Shown: positions 1-9,925 of the stretch, piece after piece
How positions within the stretch are numbered: the first letter of the stretch is position 1
Layout: every line of letters starts with the position of its first letter
Position numbers and translations under genes: made by a program
Notes under the pieces: generated by a model
Seen by the model: the letters and a program-made list of their open reading frames with translations, nothing else
Databases searched by the model: none
What the model was told of the DNA's origin: nothing
From: a bacterium TMED144
GTDB taxonomy: Bacteria; Fidelibacterota; Marinisomatia; Marinisomatales; TCS55
DNA: 34,422 nt
Assembly (NCBI GenBank): GCA_002170005.2
Contig: NHGT02000026.1
Location: 41,463 to 75,884, forward strand
Direction: 5' to 3'

Positions 1-194
1 CCACGATCTTCTGTTTGCTCAATAACAAATCTATGACGATTTAATATTCTATTTGCAAGTGTGACAAAATCTTCATTGGTAGCCAGACCAATGGATACTC
101 TATGGTCTCTTACTTTTGGACCGTTGCTACTTGTACCAGCACAATTGATCAAAAACAAAGACAGCATAAATGTTAAAATAATTTTTCTGTTCAT
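1..194 (-). CDS. Partial lipoprotein (N-terminus only; runs off the window edge)
   Basis: Reverse complement from 194 reads MNRKIILTFMLSLFLINCAGTSSNGPKVRDHRVSIGLATNEDFVTLANRILNRHRFVIEQTEDRG, open to base 1. It has a signal peptide and lipobox (FLINC). Confidence 0.75.
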   Translation of the reverse strand, partial: MNRKIILTFMLSLFLINCAGTSSNGPKVRDHRVSIGLATNEDFVTLANRILNRHRFVIEQTEDR

Positions 195-210
195 AATTGT
201 AGTTCCTTAG

Positions 211-246
211 CAAAAAAAAAGGCCCTAATAAATAGGGCCTTTTTTA
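211..246 (-). terminator. Rho-independent terminator downstream of the susCD-like genes
   Basis: Stem AGGCCCT (220-226) / AGGGCCT (234-240) with 7-nt loop, flanked by A and T tracts on the two sides. It follows the minus-strand stop at 266. Confidence 0.8.
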
Positions 247-265
247 TATAATATAAACCGATAGT

Positions 266-1924
266 TTACTTATGAGCGCTGTCTGTTAAAGGTGTTACTT
301 TATCCCACTCAATAACAAAACCGCGAGTTCTAAATCCACCATTACCATCAAATGGTGATATTTTTCTTCCTGCTGTACCATCTGTCCCAATAGCATCTTG
401 ACCACCAAAAGAGTAAGAATCCATCAATAGAATTTCTAACTCTTTACCTGGAATTGGTAAATGTTCAGCTGTACCTTTAACAAGATCGCCATGACCTCTT
501 CTATGATAAAATGGTACGAACGGATTAGTTTGAGTTGATTCTATAATTTGCTCGTACTTTAGCATAGCCCAAAGTGATGCATCATCAAGTGCGCTTGGCG
601 CATCTGATGGTGATCCTACTGGTGTCGAAGCAGTTGCAGCTGACAGACCTCCAATAGTTACACGACTATTGTTAATAAAGGTCGCAGCATTTGCAGCATC
701 ACTGCCACGAAGTGCTGCTTCTGCTCTATAAAGATCAAGTTCTGATTGAACTACATCGTGCATAGGGCCAACTAAGGTTGTTGCATAAGCTGATTGCCTA
801 TTCCAAAAGTAATAAGTTTGGTGATACGTTCCTCTGGAAGCAATCAAACGAGTGCGATACTCATTTAGACCGTACAAGCCAGCTGCCTGTGTACCATCGC
901 CTGCATCGCCAGCTGATATTCTTTTATCATCAGTTACAATTGAGAAAGCTTTACGTCCAGCAACAGTAGCATCACTGCCATCACCTAACCAATTCTTATA
1001 ACCATCTGATTTATCAGCAGGGCCGATCATCTTGTAATCTGCTCTACCCCAACTTCTAGAAACAGCTGAATAATACTGGGTTCTTGTCCACCAAAAATCA
1101 CCATCACCAACAGGAGCAAAAGTGCCACCTTTGGTAGCATGTGATGCAATGTCAGCCCAATCAGCTGAAGCTCTTTCACTAGCATCTCTACCTACAGCAG
1201 CCTTATAACGTGCGAGCATACTGTGACCAACTGCAGCAAGATCTGCCATGGTCATGCCAGGAATTTGCATCCAATCTTCAGGTACAGATACGGTACTATT
1301 AGCTTCTGCATCAGATACGACTGCTTCAAGCGCAGTTAGTGCACTTGACATCAGAGTTTTGTAATCAACTGTTTCAATCTTCTGAGAAAAGTCAGTGTCC
1401 CCATCTACGTAAAAGCCCTTGTCGTACCATGATGCAACTTGAGCGTTAGATATTGCTAGAATGAACTTTGCAAATACTTCTGCTCTTTTGTCATCTTCAG
1501 CAGTAGCTAAAAAGTTTTTACCACCCTCTTGACCTGCTTTTAATGAAGCTAATCCATCTTTAGCAGATGAAATAGCACCATATAAGTCATACCATGGATC
1601 CTCAATATAAAATGCATATCCCCATGCAGGACTATTGTTAATAGCGGCCCTAGGCTCACTTGACATTTCACGCATTCCATAGTTACCCCATGAAGAAGAC
1701 TGTGAGTCTCCCATAACCATAGGCTGGAAACCTGATCCTGTCACGTGGACGCCTTGCCACCAGGTTAAAAATGTACTCTTAATCAAAGATTCTACATCTG
1801 CTGGAGATGCTAGAGCACGAGACTGGTCAGGAGCATTGGTATTGGTAACATCCAAATCAGCACAAGCTGTCATAAACATTACGAACGATAATGCTAGACC
1901 AGTTATTTTATTAGTTATTTTCAT
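266..1924 (-). CDS. SusD/RagB-like outer-membrane lipoprotein
   Basis: Signal peptide with lipobox (FMTACADLD), DVVQSELDLYRAEAALR-type helix, directly downstream of a SusC-like gene. Confidence 0.85.
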   Translation of the reverse strand: MKITNKITGLALSFVMFMTACADLDVTNTNAPDQSRALASPADVESLIKSTFLTWWQGVHVTGSGFQPMVMGDSQSSSWGNYGMREMSSEPRAAINNSPAWGYAFYIEDPWYDLYGAISSAKDGLASLKAGQEGGKNFLATAEDDKRAEVFAKFILAISNAQVASWYDKGFYVDGDTDFSQKIETVDYKTLMSSALTALEAVVSDAEANSTVSVPEDWMQIPGMTMADLAAVGHSMLARYKAAVGRDASERASADWADIASHATKGGTFAPVGDGDFWWTRTQYYSAVSRSWGRADYKMIGPADKSDGYKNWLGDGSDATVAGRKAFSIVTDDKRISAGDAGDGTQAAGLYGLNEYRTRLIASRGTYHQTYYFWNRQSAYATTLVGPMHDVVQSELDLYRAEAALRGSDAANAATFINNSRVTIGGLSAATASTPVGSPSDAPSALDDASLWAMLKYEQIIESTQTNPFVPFYHRRGHGDLVKGTAEHLPIPGKELEILLMDSYSFGGQDAIGTDGTAGRKISPFDGNGGFRTRGFVIEWDKVTPLTDSAHK

Positions 1925-1941
1925 ATTTTCTTCTCCTACTC

Positions 1942-4900
1942 TTAAAAGTCTACATCTAATGTAAACGAGAAAGTTCTGTAGTTTGGATAGCCGTATGAGT
2001 CTACACGAGCATTTACTGCTGAACCTAATGTTCCACCTCCGTAGCCTACTTCAGGATCATATCCTTGGTAGTCAGTCCAGGTGATGAGGTTGCGTCCAAC
2101 AATACCAACTTGTAAGCCATTTATACCGACCGATCTTAAATCAACGAGACTACTTACGTTATACTTAACAGAAAGTTCCCGTAGCTTCATATATGATGCA
2201 TCTTCAACGTAATAGTCGTTAGCTGCGTTCACATGGTAAAGATCGCGATAGTAAATAGTTGGCTTCATTTCAGCTTCTGACTTTCCATACTGATCTACGT
2301 CACCAGTAGCAGCTTCTCTAGCTCCCCACTGTCTAGTGTGATTATAGATATTACCACCGCTTTGACCATCAAACATCGCATAAACTGATAGTCCTTGGAA
2401 TCTGAAGTTTGCGTTAAAAGAGTATCCAAAATCAGGCACTGATGTACCAATTTGATGAAGGGAATTTCCTGTTTCATCAACAAACTGAATTGGACGTCCC
2501 CAATTATAGGTTTGACTTAAACCGGTTGAGGTTCTTCCCCATAAGGTTTTAGAAATACCTTCAGTAACTTTATTACCATCACCAACCCAAACTAAATAGC
2601 CATCGCTATTTGTAGCAAATTGGCTAATGCTAGCTTGATCTGCTGCTGGAAGATGAGCAGCGCCAGTAGCCCACTTGGTTCCCCAGAATGATGCATACTG
2701 TGTGTTGTTCTTCATGTAAAAAACAGTCTGACCACTACCACTACTTGTAAGGTAAGCAGGCATATTAAATGAGGTTAATTGTTGATCATAAGTATCATAA
2801 TTAAAACCTAAAGATAATGACATATCTCTAGTGTTAAGAACGTAACCATTAACTGATAGCTCTAGAGCATCAGCTTCCAATGTTCCAGCATTCTGCCACT
2901 GACTGCTATAGCCATAAAAACCAGCCAATGGTACTGGTAATAACTGATCTTCGTTCAAAGTGCTTGAAGAAGTAAGTTCAACTGAAACACGATCTAGTAT
3001 ACTAAAATCAACACCAAATTCTGTTTCGGTTGTTGTTTGTGGCTTAAGATCTTTGTTTCCTAAAGCACCCTTTGAAATATTACCACCAGCTACTGACCAG
3101 GTCTCATATTGCTGAGAAAATGCAGGTCTAACACCAGCAGTACCACTACTGAACCTGAACTTAAATTCTGGCAATAGACCCTTTAGAGGTCCCCAGTATG
3201 ATTCTTCACTCAAACGATAAGCTCCACTGAATTTGTAGTAGCTATTTTCACGATTTTGTGGACCGAACAAAGAGCTACGATCTTGTCTCAAACTCAAGTC
3301 GATGATGTATCTGTCAAGAAGATCGATTTGACCGCCGATATTGAAACCGTCAGAGTTTACAGTTTGATTTGAAGAGCTTACAGTTTTGTCAGCTCCAGTT
3401 TCTAGCTGAGGGACATCGCCAACAGCTAAGTTCCAAGCATTGCCACTGCGATATACATAGTCATAAGCTTCATAGTTGTAACGACCTCTTACTATAATAT
3501 CTGCTTCACCTACCTGGGTAGCATAATTAACACCAACATCACCATTGATAGATTGCTCATTGGTATTAGACTTTGTGAGGTTACCATCATTAAAATTAGG
3601 ACTAGGAGTAATTGTTAACCAACCCTTAGGATATGAGTTACTCCATAGCCTTGCTGAACGATCATAGCTTAATGAACCAACTGCTTTCAGTGATGGTGTT
3701 AGTGACCAGCTAAAGTTGGTTCCCAATAAAACTCTATCACGTGTACTTAAACGATCGTTATAAGCAATTTGATAAACAGGATTTGCTTCTTCTTCATTGC
3801 GAGGGTCAGGTTGAATATAATAGTCACCATCGGCATTCTTAGCTAGAATATCAACATCCCATGGAAAGAATGTTACATCAAAGAAAGCAGCAGCGCTTGC
3901 TTCTTCTTTTAATGAACGAGAAAGAAGTGAGCTAAAACCAAGCTTGATACCAGCTGGTAAGCTAACATCAGTATTTAAACGAAATGTATTTCTTGTAAAA
4001 CCATCGATGAAATCACCAAATACACCGTCTTCTCCTTGGCTAGAAAGTCCAACAAAAACATTGAAGGATTCTGCATTTCTACTCATTGAGAAAGTATGCT
4101 TTGTGTAATCACCATCAGAGTACATACGCTGAACATGATCATATCCAGGTCTTCCACCATTATCTGGTAGTAATTTTGGACTACCATCTGTTGGATCACC
4201 AGTAGCTACATATTTGTAAGGTTTAGTCGCGAAATAATAACCAGCAGCATACGAACTATCAGTGTTATATGCTTCTGGAATAGGGCTTTTAGTGTTATCA
4301 CGAGGATCAAATGGCAAACCGGAATCATTGTCAATCATATAGCCTGTAGCAGGATCTATTTGAAAGAAGTGTGACCCATTAGTTTGAATTGAACCTTGAA
4401 GCTGATTATAGCCTTGTTCCATTTTATAGTTAAATCTGGTTTGTCCTAGTCCAAGTTCGGAACCGCGCTTAGTTGTAATAGCAATAACACCATTAGCTGC
4501 ACGTGCACCATACTCGGAAGCTCCGGAAGCGCCTTTAATGATCTCAATACTTTGAACATCATCAGGGCTAATATCACCCATAGGACTTCCTGAAACAGAA
4601 GGATCAATGATAATTCCATCAACAATGTATAAAGGAGCTTGTGAACGTCCACTAGCATTAATGCTGGTAGCGCCTCTTAATTGTACTGAAGCTGCATAGC
4701 CTGGCTCTCCAGAACCTTTTACAACTTTAACACCTGCTGATTTACCTCTAATCATTGATTCGACGGTAGTTGATGGAGCAAGCTCAAGAACATCAGAATC
4801 GATTTTATCGATAGCAAAAGGTGTCTTGGTCTTTGTTAATTCTCCAGCAACACCAGTAACCATGACTGCATCCATCTTCAAAACGTCTTCTTGAAGATTG

Positions 4901-5184
4901 AAATCAGTAGTTCCTGATTCACTAACAGTCACTGTGGATTGCTTATATCCAATGTAACGTGCTGTTAACTTTGCCGATGTTAAACCGGCTGGGACAGTAA
5001 CAGAATAGTTACCATCAACGTCTGTAGATGTACCTGTATCGGTTCCCTCTACAATGACGTTTGCTCCAACAAGCTTGTCACCTGTTTGAGCGTCAGTTAC
5101 AGTTCCAGATACTTGTATTTGCGCAAGCAAAAAACCAGGTATCATAAGAAAAGTAGCTGCTATTAAGGCAAATGATTTTCTCAT
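1942..5184 (-). CDS. SusC/RagA-like TonB-dependent outer-membrane receptor
   Basis: Carboxypeptidase-like N-terminal domain (VSGTVTDAQTGDKLVGANVIVEGT), plug-domain motifs (RGATSINASGRSQAPLYIVDGI; IEIIKGASGASEYGARAANGVIAITTKRG), long beta-barrel ending in a C-terminal F. Confidence 0.93.
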   Translation of the reverse strand: MRKSFALIAATFLMIPGFLLAQIQVSGTVTDAQTGDKLVGANVIVEGTDTGTSTDVDGNYSVTVPAGLTSAKLTARYIGYKQSTVTVSESGTTDFNLQEDVLKMDAVMVTGVAGELTKTKTPFAIDKIDSDVLELAPSTTVESMIRGKSAGVKVVKGSGEPGYAASVQLRGATSINASGRSQAPLYIVDGIIIDPSVSGSPMGDISPDDVQSIEIIKGASGASEYGARAANGVIAITTKRGSELGLGQTRFNYKMEQGYNQLQGSIQTNGSHFFQIDPATGYMIDNDSGLPFDPRDNTKSPIPEAYNTDSSYAAGYYFATKPYKYVATGDPTDGSPKLLPDNGGRPGYDHVQRMYSDGDYTKHTFSMSRNAESFNVFVGLSSQGEDGVFGDFIDGFTRNTFRLNTDVSLPAGIKLGFSSLLSRSLKEEASAAAFFDVTFFPWDVDILAKNADGDYYIQPDPRNEEEANPVYQIAYNDRLSTRDRVLLGTNFSWSLTPSLKAVGSLSYDRSARLWSNSYPKGWLTITPSPNFNDGNLTKSNTNEQSINGDVGVNYATQVGEADIIVRGRYNYEAYDYVYRSGNAWNLAVGDVPQLETGADKTVSSSNQTVNSDGFNIGGQIDLLDRYIIDLSLRQDRSSLFGPQNRENSYYKFSGAYRLSEESYWGPLKGLLPEFKFRFSSGTAGVRPAFSQQYETWSVAGGNISKGALGNKDLKPQTTTETEFGVDFSILDRVSVELTSSSTLNEDQLLPVPLAGFYGYSSQWQNAGTLEADALELSVNGYVLNTRDMSLSLGFNYDTYDQQLTSFNMPAYLTSSGSGQTVFYMKNNTQYASFWGTKWATGAAHLPAADQASISQFATNSDGYLVWVGDGNKVTEGISKTLWGRTSTGLSQTYNWGRPIQFVDETGNSLHQIGTSVPDFGYSFNANFRFQGLSVYAMFDGQSGGNIYNHTRQWGAREAATGDVDQYGKSEAEMKPTIYYRDLYHVNAANDYYVEDASYMKLRELSVKYNVSSLVDLRSVGINGLQVGIVGRNLITWTDYQGYDPEVGYGGGTLGSAVNARVDSYGYPNYRTFSFTLDVDF

Positions 5185-5225
5185 TTATTAGTGCCCTCCA
5201 CTGTTTTAATATCAAAAATGTACAT

Positions 5226-5271
5226 AAAAAGCCTATCTTACCTCGGCTTTAGTAAGTCTTTTGTCAAAGAC
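5226..5271 (-). promoter_or_regulatory. Candidate transcriptional attenuator in the susC leader
   Basis: On the minus strand: GTCTTT-GACA-AAAGAC hairpin (5271-5256), then CTTAC/GTAAG (5256-5252 / 5241-5237) overlapping AAAGCC/GGCTTT (5250-5245 / 5233-5228) followed by a T tract (5230-5226). Confidence 0.4.
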
Positions 5272-5371
5272 ATTAAACCAAAAATAAACTAAGAATCAAC
5301 GTTTTTTTAAAAAAAACAAATTTTTTTTATTTAATGAAATCAAAAAGATTTATTAGCATTATTATAAATAC

Positions 5372-6355
5372 ATGAAAAATGCATTCATTACTGGTGCTTC
5401 AGGCCATTTGGGGTCCTGCTTAGTTCGCTATCTATTAAAAGATAATTGGATTGTAAAATGTTTAATTAATAAGGATACTAAATCAATTGATGATTTAAAT
5501 GTTGAGAAAATTTACGAAAGTATATTTGACGAGCAAGCTTTAGCAAAAAATATGATCGATTGCGATGTTGTTTTTCACCTTGCAGCGATTGTTGCTCAAG
5601 AGAAAGTTGATTATAAAAACATGATAAAAGTAAATGTTGGTGGAACTAAATCCATTTGCAATGCTGCTTTAAAATCCAAAATAAATAAACTTATCTATTT
5701 TTCTAGCATTCACGCTTTTAATCAATCCCCTTATCAATCTGTTCTAAATGAAAAAAGACAGCTTGTAGATACCCAATCAGCATCACCCTATGATTTTACT
5801 AAGGCATTGGCTCAAAAAGAAGTTTACAAAGCTATTGAAAAAGGGCTAGATGCTAGCATCTTACACCCAACTGGCGTCATTGGACCCTATGATTACAAAC
5901 CCAGTAGAATGGGTCAAATGATTTTAGATATAAAAAATAAGAGAATGCCTCTTGCTATTAAAACAGGTTACAATTGGGTCGATGTAAGGGATGTATGTTC
6001 TGCTGCCATAAAATGTGTGAAGCATGGCAAAAAAGGACAAAACTATATAGTATCAGGAGACTGGCGATCTTTCAAGGATTTATCAATTTTAATTCAAGAA
6101 AAGGTTAATAAAAAAATATACTATGGTGAAATACCATTTCTTTTTTTGTACATTATCCTTCCATTCTCAAAGTTGTGGTCCTTGTTATCAAAAAAAAGGG
6201 AGCTAATAAATTTGGGGAGTATTTACACACTTAAAAATCAGTGCTCAAAAATTAGTTACGATCTAGCTAAAAATAAGTTAAATCACAACCCTCGCAGTAT
6301 TGATTCAACAATCACTGATACATTATCCTGGTTTGATTCTGAATATGATATTTGA
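5372..6355 (+). CDS. NAD(P)-dependent epimerase/dehydratase family protein (3-beta-HSD / dihydroflavonol reductase-like extended SDR)
   Basis: N-terminal TGASGHLGSCLVRYLL Rossmann motif, DVVFHLAAIVA, YDFTKALAQKEV (YxxxK). Confidence 0.85.
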   Translation: MKNAFITGASGHLGSCLVRYLLKDNWIVKCLINKDTKSIDDLNVEKIYESIFDEQALAKNMIDCDVVFHLAAIVAQEKVDYKNMIKVNVGGTKSICNAALKSKINKLIYFSSIHAFNQSPYQSVLNEKRQLVDTQSASPYDFTKALAQKEVYKAIEKGLDASILHPTGVIGPYDYKPSRMGQMILDIKNKRMPLAIKTGYNWVDVRDVCSAAIKCVKHGKKGQNYIVSGDWRSFKDLSILIQEKVNKKIYYGEIPFLFLYIILPFSKLWSLLSKKRELINLGSIYTLKNQCSKISYDLAKNKLNHNPRSIDSTITDTLSWFDSEYDI

Positions 6356-7112
6356 TTATTCAAATTTCAATGTAATTATTACAGCTTGGACTCTTCTATC
6401 TTTCTTGGTTTTTGTTATTTTATATTTCGTTAAAGCACCATATGGTAAACACGATCAAGAAGGATGGGGAATAAGAATTCCCGCTAGACTGGGATGGATT
6501 GCTATGGAAATGCCAAGCTGGATTTTAATGATAATATTTGCTTTGTTATCATTGAAAAATGGGTTTAGAACAGTGAGCTTGATAATGGCATGTTTTTGGA
6601 TTTTACACTACTTTCATAGAAGCATGATCTGGCCATTTAGGGCAAAGATTTCGCACAAGAAGATGCCGCTTTCTATCGCGTTTTTAGCCGGGGGATTTAA
6701 TATTATAAATACTTCTATAAATGCCGAATGGATTTTTTTTTTAAGAGAACCTTACCCACTTTCCTGGCTCTATTCTATTCAATTTGTTGGTGGTATGATA
6801 ATTTTTTTTACTGGGTTCATCATCAATATATCATCTGATAATATTTTATTTAGACTAAGAAAAGGTGGAAAAGGTGAGTACAGCATTCCATATGGAAAGC
6901 TTTTTAATCGCATATCATGCCCAAATTATCTTGGTGAAATACTAGAATGGTTAGGTTGGGCAATTATGGTATTATCATTTGCTGGGTTTTCGTTTTTTGT
7001 GTGGACTTTAGCAAATCTAATACCAAGAGCGCTGTCAACCCATAAATGGTACAATGAGAATTTTCAAGATTACCCTAGGGATAGAAAAGCCCTAGTGCCT
7101 TACCTTTTTTAA
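6345..7112 (+). CDS. 3-oxo-5-alpha-steroid 4-dehydrogenase (steroid 5-alpha-reductase) family membrane protein
   Basis: Multi-TM protein ending in the family C-terminal pattern (CPNYLGEILEWLGWAI...NLIPRALSTHKWYNENFQDYPRDRKALVPYLF). Start at ATG 6345, overlapping the upstream gene; the track starts at 6300. Confidence 0.8.
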   Translation: MIFDYSNFNVIITAWTLLSFLVFVILYFVKAPYGKHDQEGWGIRIPARLGWIAMEMPSWILMIIFALLSLKNGFRTVSLIMACFWILHYFHRSMIWPFRAKISHKKMPLSIAFLAGGFNIINTSINAEWIFFLREPYPLSWLYSIQFVGGMIIFFTGFIINISSDNILFRLRKGGKGEYSIPYGKLFNRISCPNYLGEILEWLGWAIMVLSFAGFSFFVWTLANLIPRALSTHKWYNENFQDYPRDRKALVPYLF

Positions 7113-7195
7113 TTCTAATTTTTTAAAATTGATATAGCGACATGATACATTAAATTTTAAATTGTATTCTTAGATTTAAACATGTGAGGATTAAA

Positions 7196-7621
7196 ATGCA
7201 AAAAGGTAGTATTAACAAAGTTGTATTGATTGGTCACTTAGGTGGAAACCCTGAGTCAAGATTCACCCCATCAGGTGCTGCAGTAGCAAACTTTACTCTA
7301 GCCACTAATGAATCCTGGAAAGACTCTAATGGAGAAATTCAAGATAAAACTGAATGGCATCGCTGTGTTATGTTCGGAAAACCTGCTGAATTAGCCGGTG
7401 ATCTATTGAAGAAGGGCCAATTAATATATACTGAGGGCAAGCTCCAAACAAGAAACTGGGAAGACAACAACGGAGTCAAACGATATACAACAGAAGTTGT
7501 ATGTGAACAATTTACAATGCTCGGCAGAAAGATGGAATCAAACAATTCACCATCACAAGCTGTGAATCAACAAAATGTTGAGCCATCTAATGAAGAAATT
7601 GATGATGACCTTCCTTTCTAA
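7196..7621 (+). CDS. ssb: Single-stranded DNA-binding protein
   Basis: NKVVLIGHLGGNPESRFTPSGAAVANFTLATNE OB fold and acidic DDDLPF C-terminal tip. ATG 7196 has a good SD (TGAGGA). Confidence 0.95.
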   Translation: MQKGSINKVVLIGHLGGNPESRFTPSGAAVANFTLATNESWKDSNGEIQDKTEWHRCVMFGKPAELAGDLLKKGQLIYTEGKLQTRNWEDNNGVKRYTTEVVCEQFTMLGRKMESNNSPSQAVNQQNVEPSNEEIDDDLPF

Positions 7622-7634
7622 GCCCAAATTTTAG

Positions 7635-9050
7635 ATGAAAAAATCTCATATATCTTCAGAAATATCATCATATATAGACAATTTTTGGAATGATGAAATA
7701 ATACCAGAGCTCGTTGAATATATCAAGATACCCAATAAATCACCCGCTTTTGATAAAAATTGGGAAGAAAATGGATATATGGAAGAGGTGCTACAGAATG
7801 CAATCAAATGGGCAAAAGAGCATGCGCCTGAAAAAAGTGAATTTCATATAAAAAAAGCGAATGGTAAAACACCTCTTATATTAATTGACATTCCTGGTAA
7901 TAAAGAAGGCGATATTCTAATGTACGGACACTTAGATAAACAACCTGAAATGGATGGATGGAGAGATGATCTCGGACCGTGGAAACCAGTTATCCAAGAT
8001 GATAAACTATACGGGAGAGGTGGCGCTGATGATGGGTATGCTCTGTTTGCTTGTATTGCTGCTGTGAATTCTTTAATCAAGCAAGGAGTATCACTTCCAA
8101 GAATAATTATTTTAATAGAATTTTGCGAAGAAAGCGGATCACCAGACCTTCCCTATTATATGGAGAGTTGTAAAGATATTATAGGGAATATAGATCTTGT
8201 TATATGTTTGGATTCGGGTGCCGGCAATTATGAACAATTTTGGACAACCGTTTCTCTAAGAGGAATGATAGCATGTAAGCTTAAAGTTAATGTACTAAAG
8301 GAAGGAGTTCATTCTGGTAGTGCAAGTGGAGTAGTTCCTTCTCCATTCAGACTTTTAAATAAATTAATAAATAGATTAGAAGATTCCGATTCTGGTAAAA
8401 TACATCTTGAAAGTTTGAATGTAGAAATACCAGATGAACGTAAAGCCCAAGCTTTGGAAATGGTTGATTGCCTTGGTAATTGGGAAGAAGAATTTCCATG
8501 GTATGGCAACACTAAACCATCAACATCTGATTCGTATGAGTCCATGCTAAACAGAACTTGGAGACCTACCATGACTGTCATAGGTATTGATGGAATACCA
8601 CCAATAAAAAATGGAGGAAACGTTTTATTGCCATTCTCTGCTGCAAATCTTTCCTTCAGATTGCCTCCGACAGCTGAATCCAAAAAAGCAATGCAAGAAG
8701 TTGAAAAAACTTTACTCAGCGACCCACCGAATAGTTGTGAAGTATCAATAAAATGGGAAAAAGCTGCTAACGGTTGGAACGCTCCTTCTTGTAAGTCTTG
8801 GCTAAATGATGCAATAAATGAATCATCTGAAAAAATATTTGGCAAACCAGCTAGAGCTATGGGTGAAGGGGGAACAATACCTTTTATGGCTATGCTTGGA
8901 GAAAGATACCCCCAAGCGCAATTTGTAATTACTGGAGTACTTGGGCCAAATTCAAATGCACATGGTCCAAATGAATTCATTCACATCCCTTTTGCTAAAA
9001 GATTAAATACCTGTATCGCTTTAATTTTATCAAATTATCAAAATAACTAA
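7635..9050 (+). CDS. M20-family metallopeptidase (ArgE/DapE/dipeptidase-like)
   Basis: MYGHLDKQPEMDGW, LYGRGGADDGYALFA, EFCEESGSPDLPYYM, GEGGTIPFMAMLG metal-binding motifs. Confidence 0.9.
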   Translation: MKKSHISSEISSYIDNFWNDEIIPELVEYIKIPNKSPAFDKNWEENGYMEEVLQNAIKWAKEHAPEKSEFHIKKANGKTPLILIDIPGNKEGDILMYGHLDKQPEMDGWRDDLGPWKPVIQDDKLYGRGGADDGYALFACIAAVNSLIKQGVSLPRIIILIEFCEESGSPDLPYYMESCKDIIGNIDLVICLDSGAGNYEQFWTTVSLRGMIACKLKVNVLKEGVHSGSASGVVPSPFRLLNKLINRLEDSDSGKIHLESLNVEIPDERKAQALEMVDCLGNWEEEFPWYGNTKPSTSDSYESMLNRTWRPTMTVIGIDGIPPIKNGGNVLLPFSAANLSFRLPPTAESKKAMQEVEKTLLSDPPNSCEVSIKWEKAANGWNAPSCKSWLNDAINESSEKIFGKPARAMGEGGTIPFMAMLGERYPQAQFVITGVLGPNSNAHGPNEFIHIPFAKRLNTCIALILSNYQNN

Positions 9051-9059
9051 AAAATTATA

Positions 9060-9776
9060 ATGTCTCCAAAAAGAGGATTGGACAAATATAAACCAAGGCC
9101 TGAATGGATTCGATATTTACTTAGCTATATTGCACTTTTTTTGGGTAGAGTTATCTTTAAAATCACTATCACGGGTCAAGAGAACATCCCCAAAAAAGGA
9201 CCTTACATCATTGCTGGAAATCATTTTACCGTATTTGATCCACCTTTAGTTATATTAGCTGTAAAAAAGCCTATTTCTTTCTTGGCTGCAAGCGACATGG
9301 AGGTAAATTGGTATGAAAATTTAGGATTATGGCTTTATGGTTTTATTCCAACAAATAGAGCTCAACTAGCACCTTCTACAATTAAAAAGGCTAGAAAAGT
9401 GTTAAAACAAAATAAGATACTAGGAATATTTCCTGAAGGTAACACTGAATCAAGCAGACTAAGAAAGGCAAAACCTGGAGTTGTTTATTTGTCAACTATG
9501 GAAAAAGTTAAAATCTTACCAATTGGTATTTACGGTTTAAAGAAGAATCCTATTAATTATATCTTAAGGGGTATAAGGCCCAAGATTTCTATAAAAATCG
9601 GAAAGCCTTTTGGTCCTTTAAAACTTCCAATTAATAAATCTGAAAGAAATATGGCCCTGGAACATATTGGTAAAGAGGTTATGTTAAATATTGCTGCGCT
9701 ACTTCCAGATAAGTGCCATGGAGAATACTCTGGAGATAATATAATTTATAATATCAGAAAAAATATTAAATCATAA
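9060..9776 (+). CDS. 1-acyl-sn-glycerol-3-phosphate acyltransferase family protein (PlsC-like)
   Basis: HX4D motif in GNHFTVFDPP; FPEGNTESSRLRKAKPGVVYLS. Confidence 0.88.
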   Translation: MSPKRGLDKYKPRPEWIRYLLSYIALFLGRVIFKITITGQENIPKKGPYIIAGNHFTVFDPPLVILAVKKPISFLAASDMEVNWYENLGLWLYGFIPTNRAQLAPSTIKKARKVLKQNKILGIFPEGNTESSRLRKAKPGVVYLSTMEKVKILPIGIYGLKKNPINYILRGIRPKISIKIGKPFGPLKLPINKSERNMALEHIGKEVMLNIAALLPDKCHGEYSGDNIIYNIRKNIKS

Positions 9777-9925
9777 TGAATCAAGAAAATAAAAGTGAGC
9801 CAAAGAAGATTCACTATATTATTGTGATAAGTATAACTATTCTTTTTTTAGTTTTTCTTAGATTAAGAGCTCTTGAAAGAGAAAATATGATTAAAAACAA
9901 AGTTGAAGAGACCATTATAAATTGA
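9776..9925 (+). CDS. Small single-TM protein (49 aa), unknown function
   Basis: ATG overlaps the upstream stop (TAATG) and its TGA overlaps the TTG start of the next gene. Translation MNQENKSEPKKIHYIIVISITILFLVFLRLRALERENMIKNKVEETIIN. Not in the ORF track because of length. Confidence 0.5.
   Translation: MNQENKSEPKKIHYIIVISITILFLVFLRLRALERENMIKNKVEETIIN

Noticed and set aside
8309-8980. 223-aa minus-strand ORF
   Set aside because: Lies wholly opposite a well-supported M20 peptidase gene; composition is typical of a shadow ORF.
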